In this document: positions 1 to 8,683 of the stretch, piece by piece
How positions within the stretch are numbered: position 1 is the stretch's first letter
Layout of the letters: each line of letters starts with the position of its first letter
Assembly: GCF_000421645.1 (NCBI RefSeq)
Contig: NZ_ATXK01000001.1
Span: 806,001 to 870,000 of the forward strand
Direction of reading: 5' to 3'
Origin: Aurantimonas coralicida DSM 14790
GTDB lineage: Bacteria; Pseudomonadota; Alphaproteobacteria; Rhizobiales; Rhizobiaceae
DNA: 64,000 nt
Notes under the pieces: generated by a model
Database searches by the model: none
What the model saw: the letters and a program-made list of their open reading frames with translations, nothing else
Told to the model about the DNA's origin: nothing
Program-made: the position numbers and the translations under genes

Positions 1-759
1 ACCGTCATGGCGACCACGCTGATGCATCAGAAGGCCGACGGCTACACCATCGGCATGGGCGCGAGCGCCGCCTACGCGCTGGCCCCGCTGCTCAACACCG
101 ACATCCAGTACGACATGATCGACGACTTCGCCCATATCGCGACCGTCTCGATCCCGCAGGACGCCCTCGTCGTGAAGAAGGACGCGCCCTGGAACACCTA
201 CGAGGATCTGGTCAAGGACGCCAAGGACAACGGCAAGGCGCTGTCGCTGTCGTCCCAGGTCTCCGTCTCGCGCCTCATGGCCATCGCCATCGAGGAGAAG
301 GAAGGCATCGAGATCGAGGTGGTCCCGGTCAAGGGCGGCTCGGCCGGCATCCAGCAGGTGCTCGGCGGCCACACCGACATGACCTGGGGCGCATCCGGCT
401 GGCACGCGCAGGTCGAGGCCGGCGAGATGAAGCCGATCCTCTCGCTCGGCTACGAGCGCAATGCCGACTTCCAGGACATCCCGACCGCCAAGGAACTCGG
501 CATCGACTATGCCTTCGTCGACACCTTCATGCTGTCGGCGCCCAAGGGCCTGCCGGAAGACGTCGAGAAGAAACTCGCCGATGCCGTGAAGACCGCGCTG
601 TCGCCGGATCTCGTCAAGGAACTGCGCGAGAAGATGTATCTGTCGGCCGACTATCGCGGGCCGCAGGAAACCGACGACTATCTCACCATGCAGCGCGATG
701 AGGTGAAGCCCTTCGTCGACAAGATGATGGCCGAGGGCGGCGAGAAGCCGGCCGAGTGA
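1..759 (+). CDS. tctC: TctC/Bug-family solute receptor of a tripartite tricarboxylate transporter (5' partial)
   Basis: This is the C-terminal part (252 codons before the stop) of a periplasmic carboxylate-binding protein. The frame is open from base 1, so the signal peptide and roughly the first 70 residues lie upstream; family members usually have 310-330 residues. Visible family features are the GGSAGIQQVLGGHTDM segment, where bound carboxylate is contacted in this family, and the closing pattern of a lone aspartate-rich lobe (PEDVEKKLADAVK). It is followed after 40 bp by the small and large membrane subunits, which completes a TctCBA transporter. The substrate is not readable from sequence; Bug receptors bind citrate, tartrate, glutarate, amino acids and others. 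The downstream aldehyde dehydrogenase suggests an organic acid or acid-aldehyde catabolic setting (inference). Confidence 0.9.
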   Translation, partial: TVMATTLMHQKADGYTIGMGASAAYALAPLLNTDIQYDMIDDFAHIATVSIPQDALVVKKDAPWNTYEDLVKDAKDNGKALSLSSQVSVSRLMAIAIEEKEGIEIEVVPVKGGSAGIQQVLGGHTDMTWGASGWHAQVEAGEMKPILSLGYERNADFQDIPTAKELGIDYAFVDTFMLSAPKGLPEDVEKKLADAVKTALSPDLVKELREKMYLSADYRGPQETDDYLTMQRDEVKPFVDKMMAEGGEKPAE

Positions 760-799
760 TCGGCCGGGCCTGACGAACGAAAAGACGGGAGGGGAGTCC

Positions 800-1264
800 G
801 TGCGCAAGGCCGACATGTTCGCCGGCGTGTTCCTGATCGTCGCCGGGCTGATCGCGATCTACGTGGTCATCCCGGCGGAGATCGGCGGCCGTTCAGCCTA
901 CGGCCTCGGGCCGGACTTCTTCCCCCGCGTCCTGATGTGGCTCTTCGTCCTGTTCGCCGTGCTTCTGGTCGGCCACAGGGCGTGGACCGCCTGGCGCGGC
1001 AGGCCCGAGACCGAGGGCCCCGCACCGATGAAGCGTGCGGACTGGATGTTCATCACCGGCATCTCGGTCTTCCTCGCCGTGACCTGGCAGCTGATGGTGC
1101 ATTTCGGCTTCGTCGTGGCCGGCATTTTCGTTCTGGGCGTCGTCGGCGTGCTGATGGGTAGCCTGCGGTCCAACCCGGTGCGCCTCGTCCTCGTCACGCT
1201 CGCCGCACCGCCGGTCATCTTCTACGGCTTCAAGCACCTCTTCCTCGTCTATCTGCCCAGCTGA
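800..1264 (+). CDS. tctB: TctB-family small membrane subunit of tripartite tricarboxylate transporter
   Basis: A 154-residue protein of the size and hydrophobic pattern of TctB, with four to five membrane segments: about residues 6-26, 43-60, 83-102, 104-122 and 130-150. The conserved early GLGPDFFPR motif follows the first segment and is typical of the family. The start is GTG at 800, preceded by a strong GGGAGGGGA ribosome site; no ATG gives a better fit. It lies 40 bp after the receptor gene and 18 bp before tctA, in one transcription unit. TctB has no known catalytic role and is thought to assist the TctA channel in sodium- or proton-coupled uptake. Confidence 0.9.
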   Translation: MRKADMFAGVFLIVAGLIAIYVVIPAEIGGRSAYGLGPDFFPRVLMWLFVLFAVLLVGHRAWTAWRGRPETEGPAPMKRADWMFITGISVFLAVTWQLMVHFGFVVAGIFVLGVVGVLMGSLRSNPVRLVLVTLAAPPVIFYGFKHLFLVYLPS

Positions 1265-1282
1265 TCTCGAAGGCGAACGACA

Positions 1283-2824
1283 ATGGACACGATCCTCGCC
1301 GGCATTGGCGACGCCTTCACCCTGATGAACTTCGCCTACATCGCCTTCGGCGTGTTCATGGGCATCATGGTGGGTGCCATTCCCGGCCTCAACGGGCCGA
1401 TGGCGATCGCCGTCGCCGTGCCGCTGACCTACTACATGGACCCGCTCGCCGCCGTCGCCTTCCTGATCGGCATCAACAAGGGCGGCACCTTCGGCGGTTC
1501 GATCTCCGCAATCCTCCTCAATACGCCGGGCTCGCCCGAATCCACCTCGACCGCCTTCGACGGCTACCCGCTCGTCAAGAAGGGCAAGGGCATGAAGGCG
1601 CTGAAGATGGCGCTCTATTCCTCGGTCACCGGTGACATCTTCTCCGACCTCGTGCTGTTCACCGTCGCCGCGCCGCTCGCTCTCGTCGCGCTGCGCATGG
1701 GCCCGCCCGAAATGGCGGCCGTCTTCGCCTTTTCGCTGACGATCATCGCCGGCCTGTCGGGCAAGTCGATGCTCCGCGGCCTGCTCGCGGCGATCCTCGG
1801 CGCCTTCGTCGCCTGCGTCGGCCTCGACATCGAGACCGCCCAGCCGCGCCTGACCTTCGGCATGGGCGAACTGATTGAGGGCGTGCCGATCATACCGCTG
1901 ACGATCGGCCTTCTCGCGCTGTCCGAGATCATCATCCAGGTCGAAGCCCGCGTCCTTGGCCGCGAGAAGAATGTCGGCACCTACAACGTGTTCGGCAAGG
2001 ACATCCCGCCGGAGGACAAGCGCGTCAGCTGGGCCGAATATCGCAGTTGCCTGCGCACCATCATCCGCTCTGCCGTGATCGGCACCGGTGTCGGCGCCAT
2101 GCCCGGCATCGGCGCGATCGTGGCGGGCTTCCTCGGCTACGGCGCGGCGCGCCGCGCTTCCAGGAATCCCGAGGAATTCGGCACCGGCAAGCTCGAGGGC
2201 GTCGCCGCGACGGAAGCCGCCAACAGCGCGGTGGTCGGCGCCAATCTGATCCCGCTGCTCGCCCTCGGCATTCCCGGCAGCCTGTCGGCGGCGATCCTGA
2301 TCGGCGCCTTCCTGATGCACGGCGTCGATCCGGGGCCGCTGATCTTCCGCGAGCATGGCCGCCTCGTCTACGGCATCTTCGCGGCCATGTTCATGGCGAA
2401 CTGGATCAATTTCGTCATCGGCAATCTCGGCCTGCGGCTCTTCGCGCTGATCGTCAGCGTGCCGAAATCCGTCATCCATCCGGTCGTCGTTCTGCTCTGC
2501 ATCGCCGGCGCCTATGCCAATGGCAACTCGATGTTCGCGGTCGCGGTCATGATGGTGGCCGCCGTCTTCGGCTATCTGATGCGCAAATTCGACTTCTCCT
2601 TCGCCACCTTCATCATCGGCTTCGCCCTCGGCGAAACCTTCGAGCAGTCGGTGCGCCAGTCGGTCATCCTGTTCAAGGACCAGCCGCTCGACCTCTTCAC
2701 CCGGCCGATCGTGGTGTTCTTCGTGGCGCTCACGATCTTCTCGGTCTGGCGCATCCTGCGATCCAATCTGAGCCGGCCCCTGCGGCCACAAGCGGCCGGC
2801 GCCCCCCAGGAAGCCACCTCATGA
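1283..2824 (+). CDS. tctA: TctA-family large membrane subunit of tripartite tricarboxylate transporter
   Basis: A 513-residue polytopic membrane protein, the usual TctA length. The first duplicated half carries GAIPGLNGPMAIAVAVP and the small-residue stretch NTPGSPES, both family signatures; the second half carries GAMPGIGAIVAGFLGYG. A GAAGGCGA ribosome site precedes the ATG. The stop codon overlaps the start of the next gene (ATGA at 2821), so it is translationally coupled to an aldehyde dehydrogenase. TctA forms the transport path that accepts substrate from the periplasmic receptor. In many TctA proteins the first motif reads PGLG; here it is PGLNGP, a modest deviation. Confidence 0.93.
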   Translation: MDTILAGIGDAFTLMNFAYIAFGVFMGIMVGAIPGLNGPMAIAVAVPLTYYMDPLAAVAFLIGINKGGTFGGSISAILLNTPGSPESTSTAFDGYPLVKKGKGMKALKMALYSSVTGDIFSDLVLFTVAAPLALVALRMGPPEMAAVFAFSLTIIAGLSGKSMLRGLLAAILGAFVACVGLDIETAQPRLTFGMGELIEGVPIIPLTIGLLALSEIIIQVEARVLGREKNVGTYNVFGKDIPPEDKRVSWAEYRSCLRTIIRSAVIGTGVGAMPGIGAIVAGFLGYGAARRASRNPEEFGTGKLEGVAATEAANSAVVGANLIPLLALGIPGSLSAAILIGAFLMHGVDPGPLIFREHGRLVYGIFAAMFMANWINFVIGNLGLRLFALIVSVPKSVIHPVVVLLCIAGAYANGNSMFAVAVMMVAAVFGYLMRKFDFSFATFIIGFALGETFEQSVRQSVILFKDQPLDLFTRPIVVFFVALTIFSVWRILRSNLSRPLRPQAAGAPQEATS

Positions 2825-4299
2825 CCGCCGCAACGAACCCCGCGAGACGGACCGTGACACTGCCGGAGCATCGCGATCTCTATTACGGCGGGCGCTGGAT
2901 GCCGGCGCTGTCGGGCGAGACGCGCGACACGATCAATCCCGCGACAGGCGAGAGTTTCTGCACCGTCGCCTATGGCGGAGCCGCCGACATGGACGCGGCG
3001 ATCGAGGCCGCGCACGCCGCCTTCCCCGCCTGGCGCGACACCGCCCCGCTCGAACGCGCGCGGTGTCTGCGGAAGATCGCGGACATCATGCGGGCGAACC
3101 GCGACGCGCTTGCCCTCATCGACGCGGCCGACAGCGGCAATCCGGTCACCGCCATGGCGAGGGACATCGACATCGCGACGTCGCAGCTCGACTTCTTCGC
3201 CGGCCTCGTCACGGAGATGAAGGGCGATACGATCCCGATGGGGCCGGACGCCCTGAACCTGACCGTCCGCGAACCGGTCGGCGTGGTCGGTCGCATCGTC
3301 GCCTACAACCACCCGCTGATGTTCTGCGCGGCGAAGATGGCGGCACCGCTCGCCGCCGGCAACACGGTCGTCATCAAGCCGGCCGAGCTCGCGCCGCTCT
3401 CCGTCCTGCGCTTCGTCGAGCTGATCGAAGGCGTGCTGCCGCCGGGCGTGTTCAATATGGTGCATGGCGGCGTCGCGGCCGGCCAGCGGCTCGCGAGCCA
3501 CGGCAGGATCGCCAAGGTCGGGCTGATCGGCAGCGTCGCCACGGGCCGCGCCGTCATGCGCGCTGCCTCGGACACGCTGAAGGGCGTGATGCTGGAGCTC
3601 GGCGGCAAGAACGCGCTGATCGGATGCCCGGACGCCGATGTCGAGCGCACCGCGCGCGGCGTCGTCGCCGGCATGAACTTCGCCTGGTGCGGCCAGTCCT
3701 GCGGCTCGACCAGTCGCGCCTTCCTGCACGAGGACATCCACGACGCGGTTCTGGCTCGCGTCGCGGAATTGTGCGCCGACTTTGTGCCCGGCGACCCGAC
3801 TGATCCCGCCACCAATATGGGCGCCCTCGCCTCGAAGGCGGCGCAGGAAAAGACGCTGCGCTATATCGAGATCGCCAGACGCGAAGGCGCACGCCTCGTC
3901 TGCGGCGGCAAGGTGCCGGACGTGCCGGGCCTTCGGAGCGGCTTCTTCGTCGAGCCGACCGTCTTCGCCGACGTCACGCCCGACATGACTATCGCCCGCG
4001 AGGAGATCTTCGGCCCGGTCCTCTCCGTCCTGAAATGGCGCGACGAGGCGGCGATGATGGAAGCGATCAACGCCGTCGAGTTCGGCCTGACCTGCGCGAT
4101 CTTCACGAAGGATCTTGCCCGGGCGCATCGTCTGGCACGGCAGGCGGAAGCCGGCTTCGTCTGGGTCAACAAGGCCGGTCCGCATTTCCTCGGCGCCCCC
4201 TTCGGCGGCGTGAAGCAGTCGGGCATCGGCCGCGAGGAATGCATCGGCGAAATGCTCGATTTCACCCGCGAGAAGAACATCCACATTGCGCTCGACTGA
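2821..4299 (+). CDS. NAD(P)-dependent aldehyde dehydrogenase
   Basis: A 492-residue class I/II-type aldehyde dehydrogenase, oxidising an aldehyde to the acid. Catalytic residues are in place: Cys294 in GQSCGS and the general base Glu259 in LELGGKN. The cofactor-binding NPATGE and VIKPAE segments and the C-terminal GGVKQSGIGRE are also present. The open frame continues far upstream, but the ATG at 2821 overlapping the tctA stop (ATGA) gives the N-terminus expected for the family. The closest recognised relatives are betaine-aldehyde/aromatic-aldehyde types, but substrate cannot be assigned. Its position inside a carboxylate-transporter operon suggests it handles a breakdown product of the imported acid, or makes the acid from an aldehyde precursor (inference). 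Confidence 0.9.
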   Translation: MTAATNPARRTVTLPEHRDLYYGGRWMPALSGETRDTINPATGESFCTVAYGGAADMDAAIEAAHAAFPAWRDTAPLERARCLRKIADIMRANRDALALIDAADSGNPVTAMARDIDIATSQLDFFAGLVTEMKGDTIPMGPDALNLTVREPVGVVGRIVAYNHPLMFCAAKMAAPLAAGNTVVIKPAELAPLSVLRFVELIEGVLPPGVFNMVHGGVAAGQRLASHGRIAKVGLIGSVATGRAVMRAASDTLKGVMLELGGKNALIGCPDADVERTARGVVAGMNFAWCGQSCGSTSRAFLHEDIHDAVLARVAELCADFVPGDPTDPATNMGALASKAAQEKTLRYIEIARREGARLVCGGKVPDVPGLRSGFFVEPTVFADVTPDMTIAREEIFGPVLSVLKWRDEAAMMEAINAVEFGLTCAIFTKDLARAHRLARQAEAGFVWVNKAGPHFLGAPFGGVKQSGIGREECIGEMLDFTREKNIHIALD

Positions 4300-5422
4300 C
4301 AGTGTCGAAGCTTCGGACGGCTCGGCGCCGACGGGATCCGAGCTGAAGCCGGACGCGCCGAAGGGCGGCGTGAAGACGGCGCTCGCAACGCTCGCCGTCG
4401 CTGCGACCGGCGGCTGGCTGGCAAGCCTTGCAGGGCTGCCGCTGCCGTGGCTGATCGGCGCGCAGCTCGCGCTCTGCATCGTCGCGCTGATGCGCATCGA
4501 GCTGTTCGGCGCGCCGCCCCACTGGCCCCGCGCCAGCCGCGACATTTTCCTGCCCGTCCTCGGCGTGATGATCGGCAGCGCCTTCACCATGGAGATCCTC
4601 GCCCAGGTGCCGGAATGGTGGCCGAGCCTCGTCGTGCTGTCGGTTTTCCTGGTGGTGGCGCACGCGCTGGTCTTTGCGATGTTCCGGCGGATCGGCGGCT
4701 ACGATCTGCCGACGGCGTTCTTCGCCTCCTTCCCCGGCGGCTTCGTCGAGGCGACGCTGATGGGTGCGGAAGCCGGCGGCAACCAGCGCATCATCCTGGT
4801 GCAGCACTTCCTGCGCATGTCGCTGATCGTGCTGCTGGTGCCGCTGCTGTTCTGGTGGGCAAGCGGCCATGCGGTCGGCAGTGCCTCCGGCACGGCGATG
4901 GGGACGCGCGGCAGCATTGCGCCCGTCGAACTCCTGATCCTGATTGTCGCCGGCATGGCGGGAACGCTGATCGGACGCAGGCTGAGATTCCCGGCCCCCG
5001 ACATATCCGGCGCGATCGCCGCCAGCGCCATAGTCCATCTCGCCGGCTGGTCGGACGGCCAGCTGCCGCAGATCCTGATTGCGCTGACGCAGCTCATGGT
5101 CGGCACGTCGCTCGGTGTCGGCTTCGTCGGCATCGGGCGCGGCGAGATTGCGCGGGCCATCGGCCTGGCGTTCGGCGCCTTCGCACTGGTCTTCGCCATG
5201 GCCTTCGCGGTCGCCGTCGCCATCCACGCTTATGTCGACCGCGACGTCCAAACGCTGATTCTCGCCTTCGCGCCGGGCGGCCTCGCCGAGATGAGCCTCG
5301 TCGCCCTGTCGCTGCATCTCAGCGTGCCCTTCGTCACGCTGCACCACATCTACCGCATCTTCTTCGCCGTCGCCGTCCTGCCCCGGGCCTACCGCTGGCT
5401 TACCCGCGATGGAGCATCATGA
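4286..5422 (+). CDS. AbrB-family (COG3180) membrane protein
   Basis: A 378-residue protein of the family called AbrB or 'putative ammonia monooxygenase' (PF05145). Despite those names it is neither a DNA-binding AbrB nor an ammonia oxidase. It has two homologous halves of about five membrane segments each; the paired FFASFPGGFVEATLMG and FAPGGLAEMSLVALS segments are the duplicated signature. The function is unknown; members often sit next to tripartite tricarboxylate transporters, as here. The chosen start is TTG at 4286, overlapping the dehydrogenase by 14 bp. A GTG at 4370 preceded by GAAGGG is a plausible alternative that would remove an uncharacteristic acidic leader of 28 residues. Confidence 0.8.
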   Translation: MRSTDSVEASDGSAPTGSELKPDAPKGGVKTALATLAVAATGGWLASLAGLPLPWLIGAQLALCIVALMRIELFGAPPHWPRASRDIFLPVLGVMIGSAFTMEILAQVPEWWPSLVVLSVFLVVAHALVFAMFRRIGGYDLPTAFFASFPGGFVEATLMGAEAGGNQRIILVQHFLRMSLIVLLVPLLFWWASGHAVGSASGTAMGTRGSIAPVELLILIVAGMAGTLIGRRLRFPAPDISGAIAASAIVHLAGWSDGQLPQILIALTQLMVGTSLGVGFVGIGRGEIARAIGLAFGAFALVFAMAFAVAVAIHAYVDRDVQTLILAFAPGGLAEMSLVALSLHLSVPFVTLHHIYRIFFAVAVLPRAYRWLTRDGAS

Positions 5423-5535
5423 CGCGCCGCTCCGAAATGCCGTGGCGCAACAGCAAAGCGCGGGCGGGACATTCCGCATCGAAGCTGAGTGGCCGCGTCG
5501 TTCGAGATTGCTGATGTCATGCCGTCGAGCCACTG

Positions 5536-5566
5536 CCCGGATCCCTTGAGCTTGGAGCCCGGGATC
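5536..5566. repeat. Possible degenerate interspersed palindrome
   Basis: GATCCC at 5540-5545 and GGGATC at 5561-5566 face each other around a partly paired centre. The sequence read on the minus strand (GATCCCGGGCTCC...) resembles the CCCGGG-cored intergenic palindromes common in Hyphomicrobiales genomes. Only one copy is seen, so this is a weak call. The rest of 5423-5679 shows no convincing gene. Confidence 0.3.
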
Positions 5567-5679
5567 GGCCGCATGGGCATCACCTCTGGGCTACAGGTTT
5601 GGGCCCAAAGCACGCAGATGGCACCGAGAGGATTCTCAGCGACCAAAAACAATAGCGATTACAATGACTTGAGATAGAC

Positions 5680-5753
5680 TGGCTGGGGAACCTGGATTCG
5701 AACCAGGACTAACGGAGTCAGAGTCCGTGGGTCTACCGTTAACCTATTCCCCA
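5680..5753 (-). tRNA. tRNA-Gln (anticodon CUG)
   Basis: On the minus strand the 74 bases fold as a complete tRNA. A seven-base acceptor stem (TGGGGAA with TTCCCCA) ends in discriminator G and an encoded CCA. The anticodon stem ACGGA/TCCGT encloses the loop CTCTGAC, whose anticodon CTG (5719-5721 on the plus strand) reads glutamine CAG. The T arm contains GGTTCGAATCC. No intron is present. Confidence 0.95.
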
Positions 5754-5789
5754 ACGGTCAGCCGAGCGTCGCCGCGGCGTGACGGCCTC

Positions 5790-5818
5790 CATATACTCAT
5801 GTGAGGGGCGGCTGTGAA
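5790..5818 (-). promoter_or_regulatory. Candidate promoter of tRNA-Gln
   Basis: Reading the minus strand, TTCACA (5818-5813) and TATATG (5795-5790) are separated by 17 bases, and the -10 element ends 36 bp before the tRNA. Both hexamers are imperfect, and no other sigma-70-like pair is obvious in this GC-rich stretch. The region 5754-6016 otherwise has no convincing gene. Confidence 0.45.
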
Positions 5819-6016
5819 CCCTTTGTCGGGGAAAATTTCGCATCCGGCGTCATGCGCGCGTTCGGCGGCCCTCCAGATGCCTGGCACCGGGGCTTCCGGC
5901 GGCAATCGTCGCCCCGTTTTTCGCCTGCCCTTGCACCTCACCCCCGGCTTGGTACACTCGCCTTAACCAAGCAACCTGAGGCGTTGCCCGTTCGAGCGCG
6001 GCGCCGGAGAGACAGT

Positions 6017-7888
6017 GTGAGTGACCATGAAATCGGTGGGAGAAACCGTCCATCGTTGATTCCAGCCGGAAGGCCCAGAGCCCCGGCCTATCGTCCGCAT
6101 GCCGAGACGCCCTCGCCCGACGCCGCGACGGGTCCGGAACGCCGCACGGCGGTGCATTCGTCGGCGAAGGCGCCGGACAGCGCCGACAGCCCGGCGCGGA
6201 GCGCGGGCAGGTCGGCTTCTGCACCGGACGAAGGAGCCCGGCACGGGCATGAGCGCGGGACGGCGGACACCCTGAACGACCGCCCTGCCCCTGAACCCGG
6301 CAATGCCGATGGGCCGGGCGACAATGGTCCGCGCGGCCCGTCCGGCTCCGGACGGAAGGATCAGCGAAAGGAACGGGCCCGCCCCGGCCAAGGAGCCGCG
6401 TCCGGGCAGCGCGCCTCCGCGCCCGAGACATCCGGGTCGAGCGAGCCGGCGACGCCGCACGCCCGCAAGGATGAAGCCGCCCCTCGCGGAGCATCCGCCG
6501 ATGCGCCACCGACGGGCGCGCAGGCTGATTCTGCCTCCTCGACTACCGTCGACGGCGCGCCGCTGACCAAGCGCAAGCGCCGCCGGCGGCGCAAGGCTGG
6601 CAAGAACGCTGCGGCCCCGCCCGCGGCCCGCGTCGACGCGCCTGCGGACACCGCCGCGAACGAGGCGCCGGCGGATCCACCCGCGCGGCCTAAGCCGGGG
6701 CGCAAGCCGCGTCGGCGCCGGTCGCGGCGCTTTGCCGGGGCCAGCGGACCGCCCGCGCCGGCCCATGAAGATACCGGCTCGCCAGCCGCGCCGCTCAGTC
6801 AGCCTGCCCCCCGCCCCGCAGCCAACGACCACGCGGCGCCCGCGGTGCCTGCCGCGCCCATGCCGCCGCCCGTGCGGCGGGCGCCGGTCTATGCCGCCCT
6901 CGATCTCGGCACCAACAATTGCCGGCTCCTGATCGCCATTCCGACCCGGCCCGGCCAGTTCCGGGTGATCGACGCCTTCTCGCGCATCGTGCGCCTCGGC
7001 GAAGGCCTCAGCCGCACCGGCAGCCTGTCGCGCGGCGCCATGGACCGGGCGATCGCAGCGCTGGCGATCTGCGCCCAGAAACTGTCGGCGCGCGATGTCG
7101 TGCGTTGCCGCCTGATCGCGACGGAAGCCTGCCGCGCCGCGGCCAACGGCGCCGAATTCATCGAGCAGGTGGCGCGCGAGACCGGGCTGGAACTGGAGAT
7201 CGTCTCCCGCGAGACCGAGGCGCGGCTGGCCGTGTCGGGCTGCGGATCGCTGATCGAGCGCTCGGCCCGCGGCGCGGTGCTGTTCGACATCGGCGGCGGC
7301 TCGTCGGAGATCGCGCTGCTCGACCTGCGCGGTCGCGACACCCGCCGGCTGTCGAAGCAGATCGTCGCCTGGACCTCGCTGCCGGTCGGCGTGGTGACCC
7401 TGGCCGAACGCCATGGCGGCCGCGATGTGACGCCCGAGATCTTCGAGGCGATGATCCAGGAAACCGTCGAGATGATCCGCGGCTTCAAGGGCCGCGACAA
7501 GCTCGGCGCGCTGGTCGGCACCGATCGCTTCCACCTCCTGGGCACCTCCGGTACCGTCACGACGCTGGCCGGCGTGCATCTGAAGCTGGAGCGCTACGAC
7601 CGGCGCCAGGTCGACGGCCTCTGGCTGACGGATCTGGAAGCCGACGAGCTGGTCGCCCGCATTGCCGGCTGGAGCTTCGAGGAACGCATCGCCAACCCTT
7701 GCATCGGCAGCGATCGCGCCGATCTGGTACTGGCGGGCTGCGCGATCCTGCAGGCGATCCGCAGGGTCTGGCCGGCCCCGACGCTGCGCGTGGCCGATCG
7801 CGGCCTGCGCGAGGGCCTTCTGATGGAAATGATGGTCGCTGACGGCGTCTGGCGCCGCAGGGATCCGACAAGGAATACCGGGACATGA
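6017..7888 (+). CDS. Ppx/GppA phosphatase family protein with ~290-residue disordered N-terminal extension
   Basis: A 623-residue protein. Residues from about 291 form an ASKHA-fold exopolyphosphatase/guanosine pentaphosphatase domain: the first phosphate loop is [12 protein letters not shown], the second is [13 protein letters not shown], and the catalytic-glutamate region is around EACRAAANG and SRETEARLA. The family hydrolyses polyphosphate or pppGpp; sequence alone does not separate the two. Residues 1-290 are low-complexity and rich in Pro, Ala, Arg and Glu, with basic clusters such as [12 protein letters not shown]. The start is GTG at 6017 behind GGAGAGA; the frame stays open further upstream, but no better ribosome site is seen. 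The stop overlaps the rlmE start by ATGA, so the two are coupled. The C-terminal HD-like domain of long Ppx proteins is absent. Confidence 0.85.
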   Translation: MSDHEIGGRNRPSLIPAGRPRAPAYRPHAETPSPDAATGPERRTAVHSSAKAPDSADSPARSAGRSASAPDEGARHGHERGTADTLNDRPAPEPGNADGPGDNGPRGPSGSGRKDQRKERARPGQGAASGQRASAPETSGSSEPATPHARKDEAAPRGASADAPPTGAQADSASSTTVDGAPLTKRKRRRRRKAGKNAAAPPAARVDAPADTAANEAPADPPARPKPGRKPRRRRSRRFAGASGPPAPAHEDTGSPAAPLSQPAPRPAANDHAAPAVPAAPMPPPVRRAPVYAALDLGTNNCRLLIAIPTRPGQFRVIDAFSRIVRLGEGLSRTGSLSRGAMDRAIAALAICAQKLSARDVVRCRLIATEACRAAANGAEFIEQVARETGLELEIVSRETEARLAVSGCGSLIERSARGAVLFDIGGGSSEIALLDLRGRDTRRLSKQIVAWTSLPVGVVTLAERHGGRDVTPEIFEAMIQETVEMIRGFKGRDKLGALVGTDRFHLLGTSGTVTTLAGVHLKLERYDRRQVDGLWLTDLEADELVARIAGWSFEERIANPCIGSDRADLVLAGCAILQAIRRVWPAPTLRVADRGLREGLLMEMMVADGVWRRRDPTRNTGT

Positions 7889-8652
7889 GCGGCGGACGCA
7901 GCGACAGTCGAGGCATGACCGTCAAGGTCAAGAAGAAGCGCGGGCTCAAGCTCTCGTCCCGGCGCTGGCTCGAGCGCCAGCTCAACGACCCCTATGTGCG
8001 GCGCGCCAAGGCCGACGGCTATCGCTCGCGCGCGGCCTACAAGCTGATCGAGATGGACGACCGCTACAAGCTGCTGAAGCCCGGCCACCGGATCGTCGAT
8101 CTGGGCGCGGCGCCCGGCGGCTGGTGCCAGGTCGCCGTCGATCGCACCGGCTCGACGGCCGCGGACGTGCGGGTCGTCGGCATAGACTATCTGACGGTCG
8201 AGCCGGTCGCCGGCGCGACGATCCTGCTGATGGACTTCCTCGACGATGCAGCGCCCGACAAGCTGATGGAAACCCTCGGCGAGGCGCCGGACATCGTCCT
8301 GTCGGATCTGGCCGCGCCGACCACCGGCCATCGTCCGACCGATCACATCAGGACCATGCATCTCTGCGACGTCGCCGCCGACTTTGCCATCCGCACCCTG
8401 AAGCCGGGCGGGCACTTCCTCGCCAAGACCTTCCAGGGCGGCACCGAGCGCGAATTGCTGACGCTGCTGAAGCGCCACTTCGTCAGCGTCCATCACGTCA
8501 AGCCGCCCGCCTCCCGCGAGGGCTCGGTGGAGCTCTACATCCTCGCCAAGAGCTTCAAGGGCAAACGCGCCGAAGCCGAGGAATTGGGCGACGAGGTCGA
8601 AGATCCCCGGATCCATGACCAGGCCGACGAGGACGCCGGCCCGCTCGGCTGA
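7885..8652 (+). CDS. rlmE: 23S rRNA (uridine-2'-O)-methyltransferase RlmE (FtsJ/RrmJ)
   Basis: A 255-residue SAM-dependent enzyme that methylates the ribose of U2552 (E. coli numbering) in the 23S rRNA A-loop during late 50S assembly. The SAM-binding motif [10 protein letters not shown] is at 71-80. The K-D-K-E catalytic tetrad of the family is visible as Lys53, Asp141 (SDLAAP), Lys181 (LAKTFQGG) and Glu216 (GSVELYI). The first 25 residues are basic, as expected for rRNA contact; an acidic tail follows residue 228 and is longer than in E. coli. The start overlaps the upstream phosphatase stop. The link between (p)ppGpp or polyphosphate metabolism and ribosome maturation is a common alphaproteobacterial arrangement. 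Confidence 0.95.
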   Translation: MSGGRSDSRGMTVKVKKKRGLKLSSRRWLERQLNDPYVRRAKADGYRSRAAYKLIEMDDRYKLLKPGHRIVDLGAAPGGWCQVAVDRTGSTAADVRVVGIDYLTVEPVAGATILLMDFLDDAAPDKLMETLGEAPDIVLSDLAAPTTGHRPTDHIRTMHLCDVAADFAIRTLKPGGHFLAKTFQGGTERELLTLLKRHFVSVHHVKPPASREGSVELYILAKSFKGKRAEAEELGDEVEDPRIHDQADEDAGPLG

Positions 8653-8683
8653 AGCTTTCTGACGTGTCGGGAGCCGTGCCGCC

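Noticed and set aside
893-2791. A 632-codon antisense open frame opposite tctB-tctA
   Set aside because: The translation is a His/Glu/Arg/Asp-rich artefact of the codon bias of the real genes; no ribosome site or family feature.
5489-5677. A 62-codon open frame before tRNA-Gln
   Set aside because: It runs through the degenerate palindrome, lacks a ribosome site and has no coding-like composition.
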